Notes: generated from the letters alone by a model not told the origin. A stretch of 64,000 nucleotides of DNA from Fabrea salina (GCA_022984795.1 JALIHJ010000008.1:1-64000), one strand, 5' to 3'; counted from the stretch's first letter, positions 1-11,140 are shown. Numbers and translations are program-made.

Positions 1-1844
1 AACACCCTAACACCCTAACACCCTAACACCCTAACACCCTAACACCCTAACACCCTAACACCCTAACACCCTAACACCCTAACACCCTAACACCCTAACA
101 CCCTAACACCCTAACACCCTAACACCCTAACACCCTAACACCCTAACACCCTAACACCCTAACACCCTAACACCCTAACACCCTAACACCCTAACACCCT
201 AACACCCTAACACCCTAACACCCTAACACCCTAACACCCTAACACCCTAACACCCTAACACCCTAACACCCTAACACCCTAACACCCTAACACCCCCTAA
301 CACCCTAACACCCTAACACCCTAACACCCTAACACCCTAACACCCTAACACCCTAACACCCTAACACCCTAACACCCTAACACCCTAACACCCTAACACC
401 CTAACACCCTAACACCCCTAACACCCTAACACCCTAACACCCTAACACCCTAACACCCTAACACCCTAACACCCTAACACCCTAACACCCTAACACCCTA
501 ACACCCTAACACCCTAACACCCTAACACCCTAACACCCTAACACCCTAACACCCTAACACCCTAACACCCTAACACCCTAACACCCTAACACCCTAACAC
601 CCTAACACCCTAACACCCTAACACCCTAACACCCTAACACCCTAACACCCTAACACCCTAACACCCTAACACCCTAACACCCTAACACCCTAACACCCTA
701 ACACCCTAACACCCTAACACCCTAACACCCTAACACCCTAACACCCTAACACCCTAACACCCTAACACCCTAACACCCTAACACCCTAACACCCTAACAC
801 CCTAACACCCTAACACCCTAACACCCTAACACCCTAACACCCTAACACCCTAACACCCTAACACCCTAACACCCTAACACCCTAACACCCTAACACCCTA
901 ACACCCTAACACCCTAACACCCTAACACCCTAACACCCTAACACCCTAACACCCTAACACCCTAACACCCTAACACCTCTAACACCCTAACACCCTAACA
1001 CCCTAACACCCTAACACCCTAACACCCTAACACCCTAACACCCTAACACCCTAACACCCTAACACCCTAACACCCTAACACCCTAACACCCTAACACCCT
1101 AACACCCTAACACCCTAACACCCTAACACCCTAACACCCTAACACCCTAACACCCTAACACCCTAACACCCTAACACCCTAACACCCTAACACCCTAACA
1201 CCCTAACACCCTAACACCCTAACACCCTAACACCCTAACACCCTAACACCCTAACACCCTAACACCCTAACACCCTAACACCCTAACACCCTAACACCCT
1301 AACACCCTAACACCCTAACACCCTAACACCCTAACACCCTAACACCCTAACACCCTAACACCCTAACACCCTAACACCCTAACACCCTAACACCCTAACA
1401 CCCTAACACCCTAACACCCTAACACCCTAACACCCTAACACCCTAACACCCTAACACCCTAACACCCTAACACCCTAACACCCTAACACCCTAACACCCT
1501 AACACCCTAACACCCTAACACCCTAACACCCTAACACCCTAACACCCTAACACCCTAACACCCTAACACCCTAACACCCTAACACCCTAACACCCTAACA
1601 CTAACACCCTAACACCCTAACACCCTAACACCCTAACACCCTAACACCCTAACACCCTAACACCCTAACACCCTAACACCCTAACACCCTAACACCCTAA
1701 CACCCTAACACCCTAACACCCTAACACCCTAACACCTAACACCCTAACACCCTAACACCCTAACACCCTAACACCCTAACACCCTAACACCCTAACACCC
1801 TAACACCCTAAACCCTAAAACTAACACCCTAACACCCTAACACT
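1..1844. repeat. telomeric repeat tract, (CCCTAACA)n
   Basis: About 230 tandem copies of the 8-mer AACACCCT run from base 1; the C-rich strand lies 5' to 3', as expected for a left chromosome end. The G strand reads TTAGGGTG. Rare variant units are visible: extra C's near 291-300 and 411-420, a CACCTCT unit near 971-980, a shortened CACTAA unit near 1600, an eroded unit near 1733, and a degenerate junction (AACCCTAAAA) at 1808-1821 before the last units. A poly-A tract at 1845 ends the array. The unit is known from heterotrich ciliates. Confidence 0.98.
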
Positions 1845-3789
1845 AAAAAAAAAAGGAAAAATAATAATACAAAGTTAGTAAGTATAGTGAAGAAGGTGCT
1901 AATACATACAGTGAATAAGTTAACTAAATAGTAATGGAGTATTGTAAGTTAGTTTATAGATCAAGTATGAGACATAGTTTAAATCAGTAAAGTAAATGAA
2001 GTAATTTCTGAGTACTTAGGGTAAGTAACACATGAACAACAGTGTTGGAACTAAGCAATGAATAAGTACATGGAATATGAATGACTTAAAGCATTCAATA
2101 GTCTGTGAGTAAACTAGAATGTCTGAATACAGTCTACAAGACTAAGTAGAATGCACAAGTAACAGAGAGGTAGATACAAGGTTGCTCATCACTCAGAATA
2201 ACCTGGTCACTAAATAAGAGTATTGGTATGTCTGTGAACTAAAGCAAGCACTGGAGTCTTAAGTAATGAGTTGTTAAGTAGTTACTTAGTAGATCACTAA
2301 GAAATAACTAAGGCAGTGTCTATTAGATGGTGAGTTCTGAATGTTACTCAGTAGAAGACACTCTAGTCATCAAGAATAATTGGTGTTTAATTGAAGTAGG
2401 ATTAAATTGAGTAGTGAATGGGAAGTCTAAACCCTAACAACCTTGAATATTTAGTCAACATAGTTCCTTCTAATGAATATGAGCAGTTTAGAGACTTAAA
2501 AAAGGAATCAATTAGTCAATGACTACTAAGTAGTAACCTTCAAAGCACTCACTTCAAACTTGACTCTATTAAATACCTCCAAAGAGTTCTTTAGAGTCTT
2601 GTTGGTTGATTGCTTTGACAATGCACTTCTCTCAGCAGTGAAGTACTTCTCCAGGATTAGTGTTCTTTGGTCTAAGTCTTTTAGTTGTCATCAATGCTCA
2701 ATGAAGTTAATTCAAAGTCTCTTCAGTTGTTCTGAGTATTGAAAGAAAGTATTCAAACACTTCAAAAGACTGCATTGGGTTGTTTGATTAGTACTCTTCA
2801 AGGGTTTTCTAGAGAACAAAAGTTAAGACTGTGAGTACCTTTAAACGTTATGCACCTTCAAAAACGAAAGTATTCAGTTAAAGTTTTAAACTAACATATT
2901 TTCTGCACACTAAGATCTTAGTACTTTTAGTCTCAGAAACTCTGGCAACAAAGATCATGATCCTGAAGAAGAACTCACTCAAAATCAAAGAGACTGAAGA
3001 AGTAACTACCATAAACAAGTAGTAAAGCATCTAGTTATCTGCATTCTGTTCTTTGAGTTGTGTAATGAATGCATTGCTACTAGACTTACAGTTAGACAAG
3101 AACAAAAACTACATAGTGTGTAATGTCCTAATTGGTAACTAGAAACAGAACACACACTAAAGGAATTCCAAGTTAGAGAAGTTTGGTAGATCTAAATGGT
3201 CCTTGATCTTAGAGTGAATTCAAAGGAAGTATCAAGTAACAATGCAACCTAAAATTATCTGAGTCTTCTAAAAGACAAGACCCAGGTACAGTCAATAATA
3301 GACTCCATAAGTACTTACTAGGTTTTCTAATTTTAGATGCTCCAAACAAGTACTTCTGAAGCTAGGATAGAAAGTGGTACTGAACAAAGCACACCATCAC
3401 AGACTTCTGGTGTATTATTAAGGGTAGGTAAATGAAGACTTTAAATGCAATTTCAGTTTTGGATAATCTGAACTCCTTAGAGATAAACTGGATGTAGCAT
3501 CCATAGGAGAACTCAAAATCAAAGCATGACAAAGAAGTTGCTGAGCTTAACAAAGAAGGACTCAGAAGTAACTGAAAAAGAACACTCAATACAACTTAGC
3601 AGTTAGGTTAAAGAATCCAAGTTGTGATATGCTACTTAAAGACTGCAGAGTCAAACACTTGTTATAGTAATGTTAGTTTAGTAATTTAATTAAATTGACC
3701 CAAGTAGTTGTTGCTGAATATCCCTAAATCATTATGCATCAAGACCCAGCAACCAAACAAGTTAATCAATAATTGGATAATTAATAAGA
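1845..3789. other. gene-free subtelomeric stretch
   Basis: About 1.9 kb of AT-rich DNA without a credible gene. Only short frames of 60-75 codons occur, and none has a recognisable motif or the A/T-tract start context seen elsewhere. The words GTAAGTA, AGTTA and AAGTAG recur, giving a monotonous texture unlike the coding part. A single decayed telomere-like word (AAACCCTAACAACC) lies near 2429. No tRNA or structured RNA was recognised. Confidence 0.75.
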
Positions 3790-5250
3790 TTAGTTATCTT
3801 GCTCGTTAATTAATTCTTTTAAGAACTCCGAGTCACCATGCTCTTCAAGATAAACTCTCATAGCTGATTCAGAGATTCTTGAGTTGAATTTAATATGGAA
3901 CTTGTCGTGTCTTCTGATAAGATTGTCTTCAAGCAACCACAAGAAAAAATCTTCCATTTCAAGAGGGAACTCAACCACAGAATCATTGAAAAGAGGCTTG
4001 AGCAGTTTTTTTAACTCAGGCTTATCAACCCGAAGTCTATTGGTTTGAATTCTTAGTGGAATTAAGAATTCTTTGATGCTTGACTTCAAATACTCCCTCA
4101 AACTGATGTCTTTGTAGTTAGAGCAGAAGTCCTTAAAATCTCTGAGTGAGCCATGGTACTTCAGGTACAACTGCAGGTCTTCATCTGTCACTGACCTGCT
4201 ATCCATTTCTGCTACTTGCTTCATCCAGTTGATGGCTTCTTCTCCTTCTTGATAACTGAATGGGAAACTCTTGACATCAGATCTTTCATCAATTATGCTG
4301 AGGGATTTAATTCGTGCTGGAAGGTGTTGATCGCTACTGACTAGAATCACTTTGGCTAATCCCTTTGCAGTGAAATCGAGTATCAGGTCTTTGATAAAGG
4401 AAGCCCCTTCTGAAGATTTGTAGTCGCCTTTTAGGATGTCTTGGACATTGTCGAAAATGAGGACCGGCTTCTTTCCTTCCTCAATCAAGTCTTTCAGGCA
4501 GTCTTCGAGGATAATTTTGTTATTTATTGAGTAGCCCTGGGCTCCTAATTTTGAGTAAAGGTTGAGCCATAGTTTCCCTTCTTGTTCTCTCAAGTCTACG
4601 TACACAGAAACAAACTGGGTCTTAGTGTCTGAGTACTTTTTGAGCATGTCAGGTTTGCTCAGCACATGGCAAAGTCTCTCCATAAAGGTAGACTTGCCTA
4701 TGCCTTTGGGTCCGTAGACCACGTCCACTCCTCTCTCAATGGGCTTTTCAAGGTGGTTAATCCATCTTTGAGTAAGTTCGGGGTTTTCAATCAAAGTCCC
4801 TTTAACTCTAGGTGTTAGCTTGGGCTGAGTCAGAGTCTCTTTGATTTTTCGGACGCTGGATTGAGGGTCTTTAAGCCCGAGATCTATCTTAGTGTTTTGA
4901 AGTTGTTCTTTGTTGAATTTCCTTTGGTTCATGTAGGTCAGGTAGGCTACAAAGACTGCGAGGAAGGATATAGCTGCATTCGGAGGAATAATTCTTAACC
5001 AAGGAGGGAAGTTGACGACTTCGTAGATTTCTGTACCTTCCTCAACAGTGAGGTTGTCTTGCTTGAGCTTTTTCCACACAATGCCGTCACCGCTTGCGAA
5101 TAAGGACTTTCCGCCTATTTCAGCGATACTCTCTCCCTGGGTGAACCTTTCGAATCTGACCTTGTAAAGTCTCAAGTCTCCGGAGTATCCCTGGGGAACT
5201 CTGAGCTTGTGGAAGTTGCGGACGACTCGACTGAACATTTTATTAGCCAT
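3790..5250 (-). CDS. membrane-anchored P-loop (STAND/archaeal-type) ATPase
   Basis: A 486-residue protein. A basic amphipathic N-terminus (MANKMFSRVVRNFHKLR) could be a mitochondrial presequence. One membrane segment lies near residues 92-110. The nucleotide-binding core follows: Walker A GPKGIGKST near residue 180 and Walker B KPVLIFDNVQD near 262, with a sensor-like strand (KVILVSSDQ) after it. The C-terminal third looks like a winged-helix lid. This order fits the STAND/archaeal ATPase class of P-loop proteins, which act as ATP-driven switches; the substrate is unknown. It is the gene nearest the telomere and stands alone between gene-free blocks. Mitochondrial placement is inference; the ATPase core is read directly. 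Confidence 0.75.
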   Translation of the reverse strand: MANKMFSRVVRNFHKLRVPQGYSGDLRLYKVRFERFTQGESIAEIGGKSLFASGDGIVWKKLKQDNLTVEEGTEIYEVVNFPPWLRIIPPNAAISFLAVFVAYLTYMNQRKFNKEQLQNTKIDLGLKDPQSSVRKIKETLTQPKLTPRVKGTLIENPELTQRWINHLEKPIERGVDVVYGPKGIGKSTFMERLCHVLSKPDMLKKYSDTKTQFVSVYVDLREQEGKLWLNLYSKLGAQGYSINNKIILEDCLKDLIEEGKKPVLIFDNVQDILKGDYKSSEGASFIKDLILDFTAKGLAKVILVSSDQHLPARIKSLSIIDERSDVKSFPFSYQEGEEAINWMKQVAEMDSRSVTDEDLQLYLKYHGSLRDFKDFCSNYKDISLREYLKSSIKEFLIPLRIQTNRLRVDKPELKKLLKPLFNDSVVEFPLEMEDFFLWLLEDNLIRRHDKFHIKFNSRISESAMRVYLEEHGDSEFLKELINEQDN

Positions 5251-5544
5251 TGAATTAGGGGGATATGAGTTTGACTGGGTTATAGCAACTAGGACTTGGT
5301 TGAATTAATCAATGGGTTAGGGTGATGTCTGAAAGATGATCTTAGAGTCTACGGGATTCTGATTAGCAATGTGAGTTTACTAAGTTAAAGTCTAGGACAT
5401 AGAAGGCTGGAGGCAGTGAGTAAACTTGGAAGGTTATGAGTGGACACCCATCAGAGAGAAGTCTGAAGAGAACATAGCTGTGAATAAGTAATTAGAACAT
5501 CTGCATACTAAGCTAGTAATCACAATGTTCATGCACAGTACAAA

Positions 5545-5880
5545 CAAAGCAAGAAATCAACGAAGACAACTCTGAGTCTCACCTAACAGAACTTAAAACT
5601 TAGACAACAGATTGATCCAAGAAGACGAATAGTTACTTCTCTGTATAGGTTGAATAATTCTTAAAGTAGTCAGAAATAAGAAATGATTTGATGGACTTTG
5701 CAATACTTAGACTTTGCTTTGTAAAGTGCAGTAGAGGAAAGGCAACACTCTGTAAATAGGTTGCTGATTAAGTAGCAGGGTTTGAAACCACTGGGAACTT
5801 CTTCATAATTTCTGGGTCAAACAGAAGTAGAGGAAAGTAACTAACATGCACACTGGAAAGAAAGGAGTCCAGAGTATCAA
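5545..5880 (+). repeat. subtelomeric diverged direct repeat, copy A
   Basis: Direct repeat partner of 7112-7505. Shared islands include GAAGACAACTCT, AATAAGAAATGATTT, TTTGCAATRYTTAGAC, GGTTTGAAA..CCACTG, GAACTTCTTCA and a final AACTAACxxxxATRCACA. Order and orientation are kept while spacing has drifted by small insertions and deletions. By eye the similarity is roughly 65-75 percent. No coding capacity is evident. Confidence 0.75.
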
Positions 5881-7111
5881 GTGAAGTAAATAATGAAGGA
5901 CAAGAAAAGCACCCTGAACACAGAATGAAAAACAATATAACAAGCACTTGAAAATTGGTAATGAAATGAAACTGGTTGTGGATCTAGGCAATGAGCTCAA
6001 ACTTAGGGATGGAACCAAACAGCAAAGGAATAGGGAAGGACTGGTACGGAATCAAAGTGTACTACATAGTGCTTTACGAATAAACTTCAGTGTCAGTGAC
6101 TCTGCGTCTTGTTGAGCACACTAACAAGTACATTCTCAAATTGAAGGAGTGTGCTAAACTGACTCCAAGTACCACTACAGCTTCCGAGTAGAAGAGTTTG
6201 GAAGCATTGCACAAACTAACTGTACAAATGGAGATATCTGGAAGGAGCGCAAAACCAGTAGTGACCATTGAAGACATTAAGTTTGAGCACAGTTGGATAG
6301 GTGACATTTCTAACTAGATCACAGCAGCAAGGGAGACATAGAACACGAAATAAACAAGTCAATTCAGGGTCACTCCAGAGTCTTTGTCTTCAATCAGTTT
6401 TTACTCGACAACTACCCACCGACTACTCACTTACTTCTGACCACATTGTCACAAACAACTACACTGAAATCTAAGCTCTGAAAATATTCATAGACACCAA
6501 CGACTACAACCCTCCTGTAAAAGCACCTACTTGCCAGACTTTGAAAGTAAAGAGAAACAAATCCAGATCATACTTACTGCTATACCTTGAACACAGGCTA
6601 TACTGAGCTTACAAAATAGACATAATCACCTATAACATTGCTGAACAAATGATTCCTTCTAGTTAAACTACTCCCTGGGAAAAAACACACTGGAATGTTT
6701 GTTAGTAAGGAAAAGACACCTAACTCAATATCCAGTGCTTTGTAGGACAAAGGACTCATTTAAGAAACTACTGACTTGAATAGTGAGTCAACACTGTGCT
6801 ATTTTCCAAAACTCAATAGAGTTCAACACCAGAGCAATTGTAAAGGACTGGGTTCTAGACGACTTGGAGGTAGAGTCATAAAGGTAGTGCAAAACACCCT
6901 AAACACTAGCATCGATATTAAAGGCCCTAAATCAACACTCAAATTTATCATTGAGGCTGCCTTACCTACTATTGACAAGAAGCTACAAGAAGGGATTCTT
7001 CTGTCCAACTCTAAAACTCTACTTACAACGAAGAAACAGTGTTATTGAAACTACAATCACAATGCCATGCGAAGAAAAGATTGTTGTTGATGCCTAGTGC
7101 TTTGAGAAGTC

Positions 7112-7505
7112 CAAAGCAAGAGATGAAGACAACTCTAAGAATGAGTGATCTCAATACGACTTAGCATTGCAAAACTTAGACAAGAGTAAACAGATCTAGG
7201 AAGACTGAATAGTTCACTTCTCTTTATTGGTTAAATAATTCATTAAAGTAGTTATTCCTAAGGTGTTAGTAGGAATAAGAAATGATTTTGATGGAATTTG
7301 CAATGTTTAGACCTTTTCTAGAGTGTATGCTTAGTTACTTAGTAGAGGAACTTGATGTCATGACTAGTTTGTGTGAAGGGCTATTGAGTTAAGTAACAAG
7401 GTTTGAAAACCACTGAACTTCTTCACAAAGAACAAAAGACAAACAAAAGCATGGAAAAGTAAAGGAAACTAACTATAATACACAACTAAGCACTAGAGTA
7501 TTGGA
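7112..7505 (+). repeat. subtelomeric diverged direct repeat, copy B
   Basis: Second copy of the repeat at 5545-5880, about 1.57 kb downstream in the same orientation and slightly longer because of insertions (one near 7255-7275). The same islands occur in the same order. It marks an old local duplication or two members of a subtelomeric repeat family. Confidence 0.75.
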
Positions 7506-8011
7506 ACAGTGGGAAACAACAATGTTGCTTAGGATACTTCTACCTAGACTGAACTCTAAAGTTCTTATTAGTTGAAAGAACTTACTAGGGGTTAGAGACC
7601 TAGTGGCAGCGTACTGACATCGAGTGTAAAGCCAGAACAACAACCAAGACTCAAAAAGACAGTTCATAAACAAACACCAGAATAACAACTCATTGCTAGT
7701 CTTAAAGCAGTAGTGTTGAATTAGCAGGTGTCTATAACTAAGGAATGCAAAGTACTCAAACAGATCAATCAAACTCTGAATACTTGTCTATTTAATTCTA
7801 GGCTGAGTAAGACTAGTTCTTTATACAAACAGAAACTCAGTGCTTGTAAGGAGTGACTAAAGAAACAACACCTAGTGACATCTTTTAAATAGTCAATCAC
7901 TAGACACTCAAGTGTTTAGGAACCAAACCTAGCTGAGTTTCTACTAGAAACAAGTCAGTCGAGCAAGGCATTACTTCCAAAACATAAACAGACAAAACAC
8001 TCTAATCATCT

Positions 8012-9715
8012 TTAATCATTAATCATTAAGCAGAATGGACGACCGTAGTGCTTGAGAGTCATGGTTTCTTGAGAAGTGTTTTTCTTTAAACTCTGGAACT
8101 CGTCAGCCACTCCTTCAGTCCAGTTGTCAGGAGCCAGAATGTACTCGGCAGCACTCATAGTTAGTGTCTGGGATTTCCCGAGGACTGGCTCCTTGAGCAG
8201 TTTGTATTCAATGTACTGCCCGTTCTCTACAAGGTTAGTGTTGTATTTGAAGTTTTGAGGGGAGTCGTACAACTTCACAAACTCTTCGGAGTTTCCTACT
8301 TTAGCCCTAGCAAGAATGTGGGCAAACTCGTGCAGGAAACAAATCAGTGTAGAAGCTTTGTAGAGTTGCTGACTAGGGTGTTCCTCAGACCTTCTCTTCT
8401 TTGGGACTTCAGAACTAGTAATGGACTTCACTAGTCTGTAGTCCTTGATCAGCACAGTTCTCGTCATCAAAGAAACTCCACAACCATCAAGTATGCCTGG
8501 GTTGCAGAGGTAAGTTTCTTGGAGAGTTGCTTCTAGAATGGATTCGTAGTTTTCTTGCAGATCCTCGTCTACTTCAGCACAGTAACTGGACTTCACAAAG
8601 GGAGTCAGCATAACAGCCCTGATGTTGTCTATGAACTCATCAGGCATCTTGACACTGAAAGTAGTTTCTTGAGCAAGGAAGTTGCTCATAGTGCTGGTAA
8701 AAAGGTGGATAGTTCCTGAACCTCTGAAATCAAAGAAGTACATCAGTCGGTCACAGAGGTATACTTGGATTTGCTTGTCCCCAGAAAGTTTCAGTTTGAG
8801 CCAGATTCCCATCAAACTGTTCATGGACAGGAAACTCCAGAGTTGCTTGAAGTCTTCTACAGCTGATAGGTTGAACTTCTCTTCATCTAGTAAAGCTTCA
8901 AACAGCACTTGGATGGATTCCTTAGTTGCTTCAGTGAAGTTGAATTCTGAACTGGGTTGGTACTTTGGAGGGTATTGGTAGAATCCAGGTTCTTGACTAA
9001 GAGTTTGAAGGTCTTGTTTCAAACTCTTGAACTCACTGGCCTTCTTCTCAATTCTAGAGTGTCCCTTTGTGATAGAATTCAGTTTATCCCAAACAAAGGA
9101 GTCCATTTTGTTGACTGCTTTGAGGAACTCCTTTTCTTGGGCAGTGAATCCTTGGGTAGAGCAAGAACTAAACTTTCCCCGGAGTTTAGCCTTTACTCTG
9201 AGAGGCCCTTCTTCATAGCAGTTCAAGCACCTTATAAGGGAACCAGATGCACTGTAGTAATTCCCGAAACATGAACCGCAGTTTTCGCATGGGATTTCTT
9301 TGATCTTGGCTTTTTCTTTGGCACAAAATGCACATTTTAGGTTCCCATAACAATCTGGAAACAAGAACTTCTTCAGGAATGGGAACTTGCACAGAGAGCA
9401 TTCAAACTTTTTTGATCTCAAGCACTGCTCACAAACTACTTCATCAGAAACATTGAAGTACAGGAGGGAACTTGGTTCTCTGCATAGATTGCAGGTTTTT
9501 AACAGCATATCTGTCCAAGAAAAGCATATCTGGCACTTGAAGGTTTGGTCTGAGCAATAGAAAATTTTAGATCTTGAATTTGTTCTATTGCATACACTGC
9601 AATGCTCCTCCTCAAGAAGCTTCTCTTCACAATAAAAGCACTTGAGACACAGTGTCTGGCCGTTGAACACAGCTCTGATGCTTTCGACCAAATATTTGCA
9701 ATTTGAGCACTCCAT
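8012..9715 (-). CDS. Cys-rich zinc-binding protein with HExxH metallopeptidase-like motif
   Basis: A 567-residue protein; I start it at the ATG at 9715, preceded by the usual A/T tract, because the longer frame begins at TTG. Residues 1-190 carry at least seven CxxC knuckles in a LIM/treble-clef-like array (CSNCKYLV, CLKCFYC, CSVC, CQIC, CNLC, CEQC, CSLC, CAFC, CENC, CLNC). A helical middle follows. A zincin-type motif HEFAH sits at about residue 462 inside a hydrophobic helix (ICFLHEFAHILA), with acidic residues about 70 further on (NWTEGVADE) that could supply the third ligand. Plant DA1 also joins zinc fingers to a peptidase, but the flanking sequence does not match DA1. Proteolysis is inference. 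Confidence 0.6.
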   Translation of the reverse strand: MECSNCKYLVESIRAVFNGQTLCLKCFYCEEKLLEEEHCSVCNRTNSRSKIFYCSDQTFKCQICFSWTDMLLKTCNLCREPSSLLYFNVSDEVVCEQCLRSKKFECSLCKFPFLKKFLFPDCYGNLKCAFCAKEKAKIKEIPCENCGSCFGNYYSASGSLIRCLNCYEEGPLRVKAKLRGKFSSCSTQGFTAQEKEFLKAVNKMDSFVWDKLNSITKGHSRIEKKASEFKSLKQDLQTLSQEPGFYQYPPKYQPSSEFNFTEATKESIQVLFEALLDEEKFNLSAVEDFKQLWSFLSMNSLMGIWLKLKLSGDKQIQVYLCDRLMYFFDFRGSGTIHLFTSTMSNFLAQETTFSVKMPDEFIDNIRAVMLTPFVKSSYCAEVDEDLQENYESILEATLQETYLCNPGILDGCGVSLMTRTVLIKDYRLVKSITSSEVPKKRRSEEHPSQQLYKASTLICFLHEFAHILARAKVGNSEEFVKLYDSPQNFKYNTNLVENGQYIEYKLLKEPVLGKSQTLTMSAAEYILAPDNWTEGVADEFQSLKKNTSQETMTLKHYGRPFCLMIND

Positions 9716-10039
9716 TTTATATCCTATTTTACAATTAGACTTATTCAAAATGCGACCCAAGAAAAGAAAACCCAATCAAAAAATTGCGGAAATTCAAGCT
9801 AGAGACCTAGGTGGCTTCACTAATTCCCATAAATAAATAAATGGGAGGTGGAAAAAGGCGGTAAATTAGGGACAAGAAGCATGAGATAATTCTGGGCGTA
9901 TTGGGAATGGCATTAATATATTTCTAAGACTTCTTGGGAAAATAACAAGATAGCTTGAGTAATTGGGACTAGCATTAAAAACTGCGAATTTCTAAGCCAG
10001 CTTACATTAGTTAAATAGGAGATTAAGTATGTTGTAAAA
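9716..10039. other. spacer with a small imperfect tandem repeat
   Basis: A 324-bp AT-rich spacer upstream of the zinc/HExxH gene and downstream of the WD40 gene. Two related units, near 9900-9935 and 9962-10003, share ATTGGGAMTRGCATTAA followed by TTTCTAAG. A TAAATAAATAAATG run lies at 9830-9843. A 28-codon frame starts at ATG 9750 but nothing supports it as a gene. Confidence 0.5.
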
Positions 10040-11080
10040 TTACACCAAGTTAACTGACCAAATTCTTGCATCATGGCCATCTAGTAACTGGGTTTGCTCC
10101 CTTGCTTCAAGACTCCAAACTCTGACTGAGTCATCTCCATTTCCGCCTCCAGAGACTATATAGGTATCATCTTTTGATATATTCACCGAAGTTACACCAC
10201 GGGTATGACCTTTGAAAATGTGAGTTTGTCTTCCAGAAGCAAGACTCCATACCCTGATAGTTTTATCGTTGCTTGCTGAAACAACGAATTGATCATTGCT
10301 AGAAATGGAAATTGAGTAAACATAACTAGTGTGGCCATTGAAAATTTGGGTTTGCTGTCCACTGCTGATATTCCAAACCCGAATAGTTCGATCCGAGCAG
10401 CCAGAAATGACCAAATTGCCATTAGTAGAAATAACCACTGATTCTACGCAGTGAGTATGCCCAGTAAAGACTCTAATTTGTTTTGCAGAAGTGAGACTCC
10501 ACACCCTGACAGTGTAATCCCAGCTCGCAGAAGCAATAAAATCACCTTTTTTAGAAATAGCTACCGACTCTACACACCCTGTGTGACCCTCTAGTAGTAA
10601 AGTTTGCTTCCCAGAGGCAACATTCCAGACTCTGATAGTTCTATCATTGCTTCCTGAGACAATGAGTTCATTATTGCTGGAAATAACTACTGACCATATC
10701 CAGTTATTGTGTCCTCTGAGCACTTGGGTTTGTTTTCCAGAAGAAAGGTTCCATACTCTGATGGTTTTGTCCGCGCTTCCGGAAACTATGAATTTCTTAT
10801 CGCTTGAGACAGCCACTGACTTAATTCCTCTGGTGTGTCCTTCCAGTACTTGGGTTTGTTTAAATGCAAGGACTTTTGGCATTTCGTGGTGAAAAGAAGC
10901 TTCGTAAAACTGAGTGCTGACTCTTGCGGTTCCGACCACTTCTGTGGGAGTCAAAAACTTAAACACTTCCAGCAGGGGCCTTAAGTTAGTTTTTACTTTG
11001 AAAGTGTATAACTTCTTAATAGGTCTCCACACTCTAATTGTTTTGTCGTCGCTTGCAGATAAGATTAGGTCAGAGTCCAT
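10040..11080 (-). CDS. WD40 propeller with inserted F-box-like helices
   Basis: A 346-residue WD40 protein. Six complete repeats of about 42 residues (GH ... SGS.DKTIRVW) follow one another. The seventh blade is split: the N-terminus supplies SASDDKTIRVW (residues 8-18) and the C-terminus ends with GHDARIWSVNLV, so the ring can close by the usual velcro. Between the first strand pair and the repeats, residues 30-65 form an F-box-like helical segment (LLEVFKFLTPTEVVGTARVSTQFY). If it binds SKP1 the protein would be a substrate receptor, but the F-box normally lies outside the propeller. The repeats are unusually alike, suggesting recent amplification. Target unknown. Confidence 0.8.
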   Translation of the reverse strand: MDSDLILSASDDKTIRVWRPIKKLYTFKVKTNLRPLLEVFKFLTPTEVVGTARVSTQFYEASFHHEMPKVLAFKQTQVLEGHTRGIKSVAVSSDKKFIVSGSADKTIRVWNLSSGKQTQVLRGHNNWIWSVVISSNNELIVSGSNDRTIRVWNVASGKQTLLLEGHTGCVESVAISKKGDFIASASWDYTVRVWSLTSAKQIRVFTGHTHCVESVVISTNGNLVISGCSDRTIRVWNISSGQQTQIFNGHTSYVYSISISSNDQFVVSASNDKTIRVWSLASGRQTHIFKGHTRGVTSVNISKDDTYIVSGGGNGDDSVRVWSLEAREQTQLLDGHDARIWSVNLV

Positions 11081-11140
11081 TTAACTTGCCACAGAGACTA
11101 TTTTTAACTTGCAAAAGGAGTTAGGGACCTGTAATCAAAG

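Larger units (their letters stand above)
5251..8011. other. gene-free stretch with decayed repeats
   Basis: About 2.8 kb without a supportable gene. Frames of 60-99 codons occur on both strands but show no motif, no typical start context and frequent non-ATG starts. Two diverged direct-repeat copies lie inside (5545-5880 and 7112-7505). The part between 6400 and 7050 has a more coding-like texture and could be relic DNA, but I recognise no family. Confidence 0.65.

Noticed and set aside
2560-2742. 60-codon frame in the subtelomere
   Set aside because: No motif, no start context, and similar frames occur by chance throughout the region.
6776-7048. 90-codon plus-strand frame in the second gene-free stretch
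   Set aside because: It starts at TTG, resembles no family, and lies in DNA with decayed repeats. It could be relic coding sequence but I cannot support it as a gene.
9750-9836. 28-codon frame starting MRPKKRKPNQK
   Set aside because: Basic and with an acceptable start, but too short, without an intron leading to more coding sequence.
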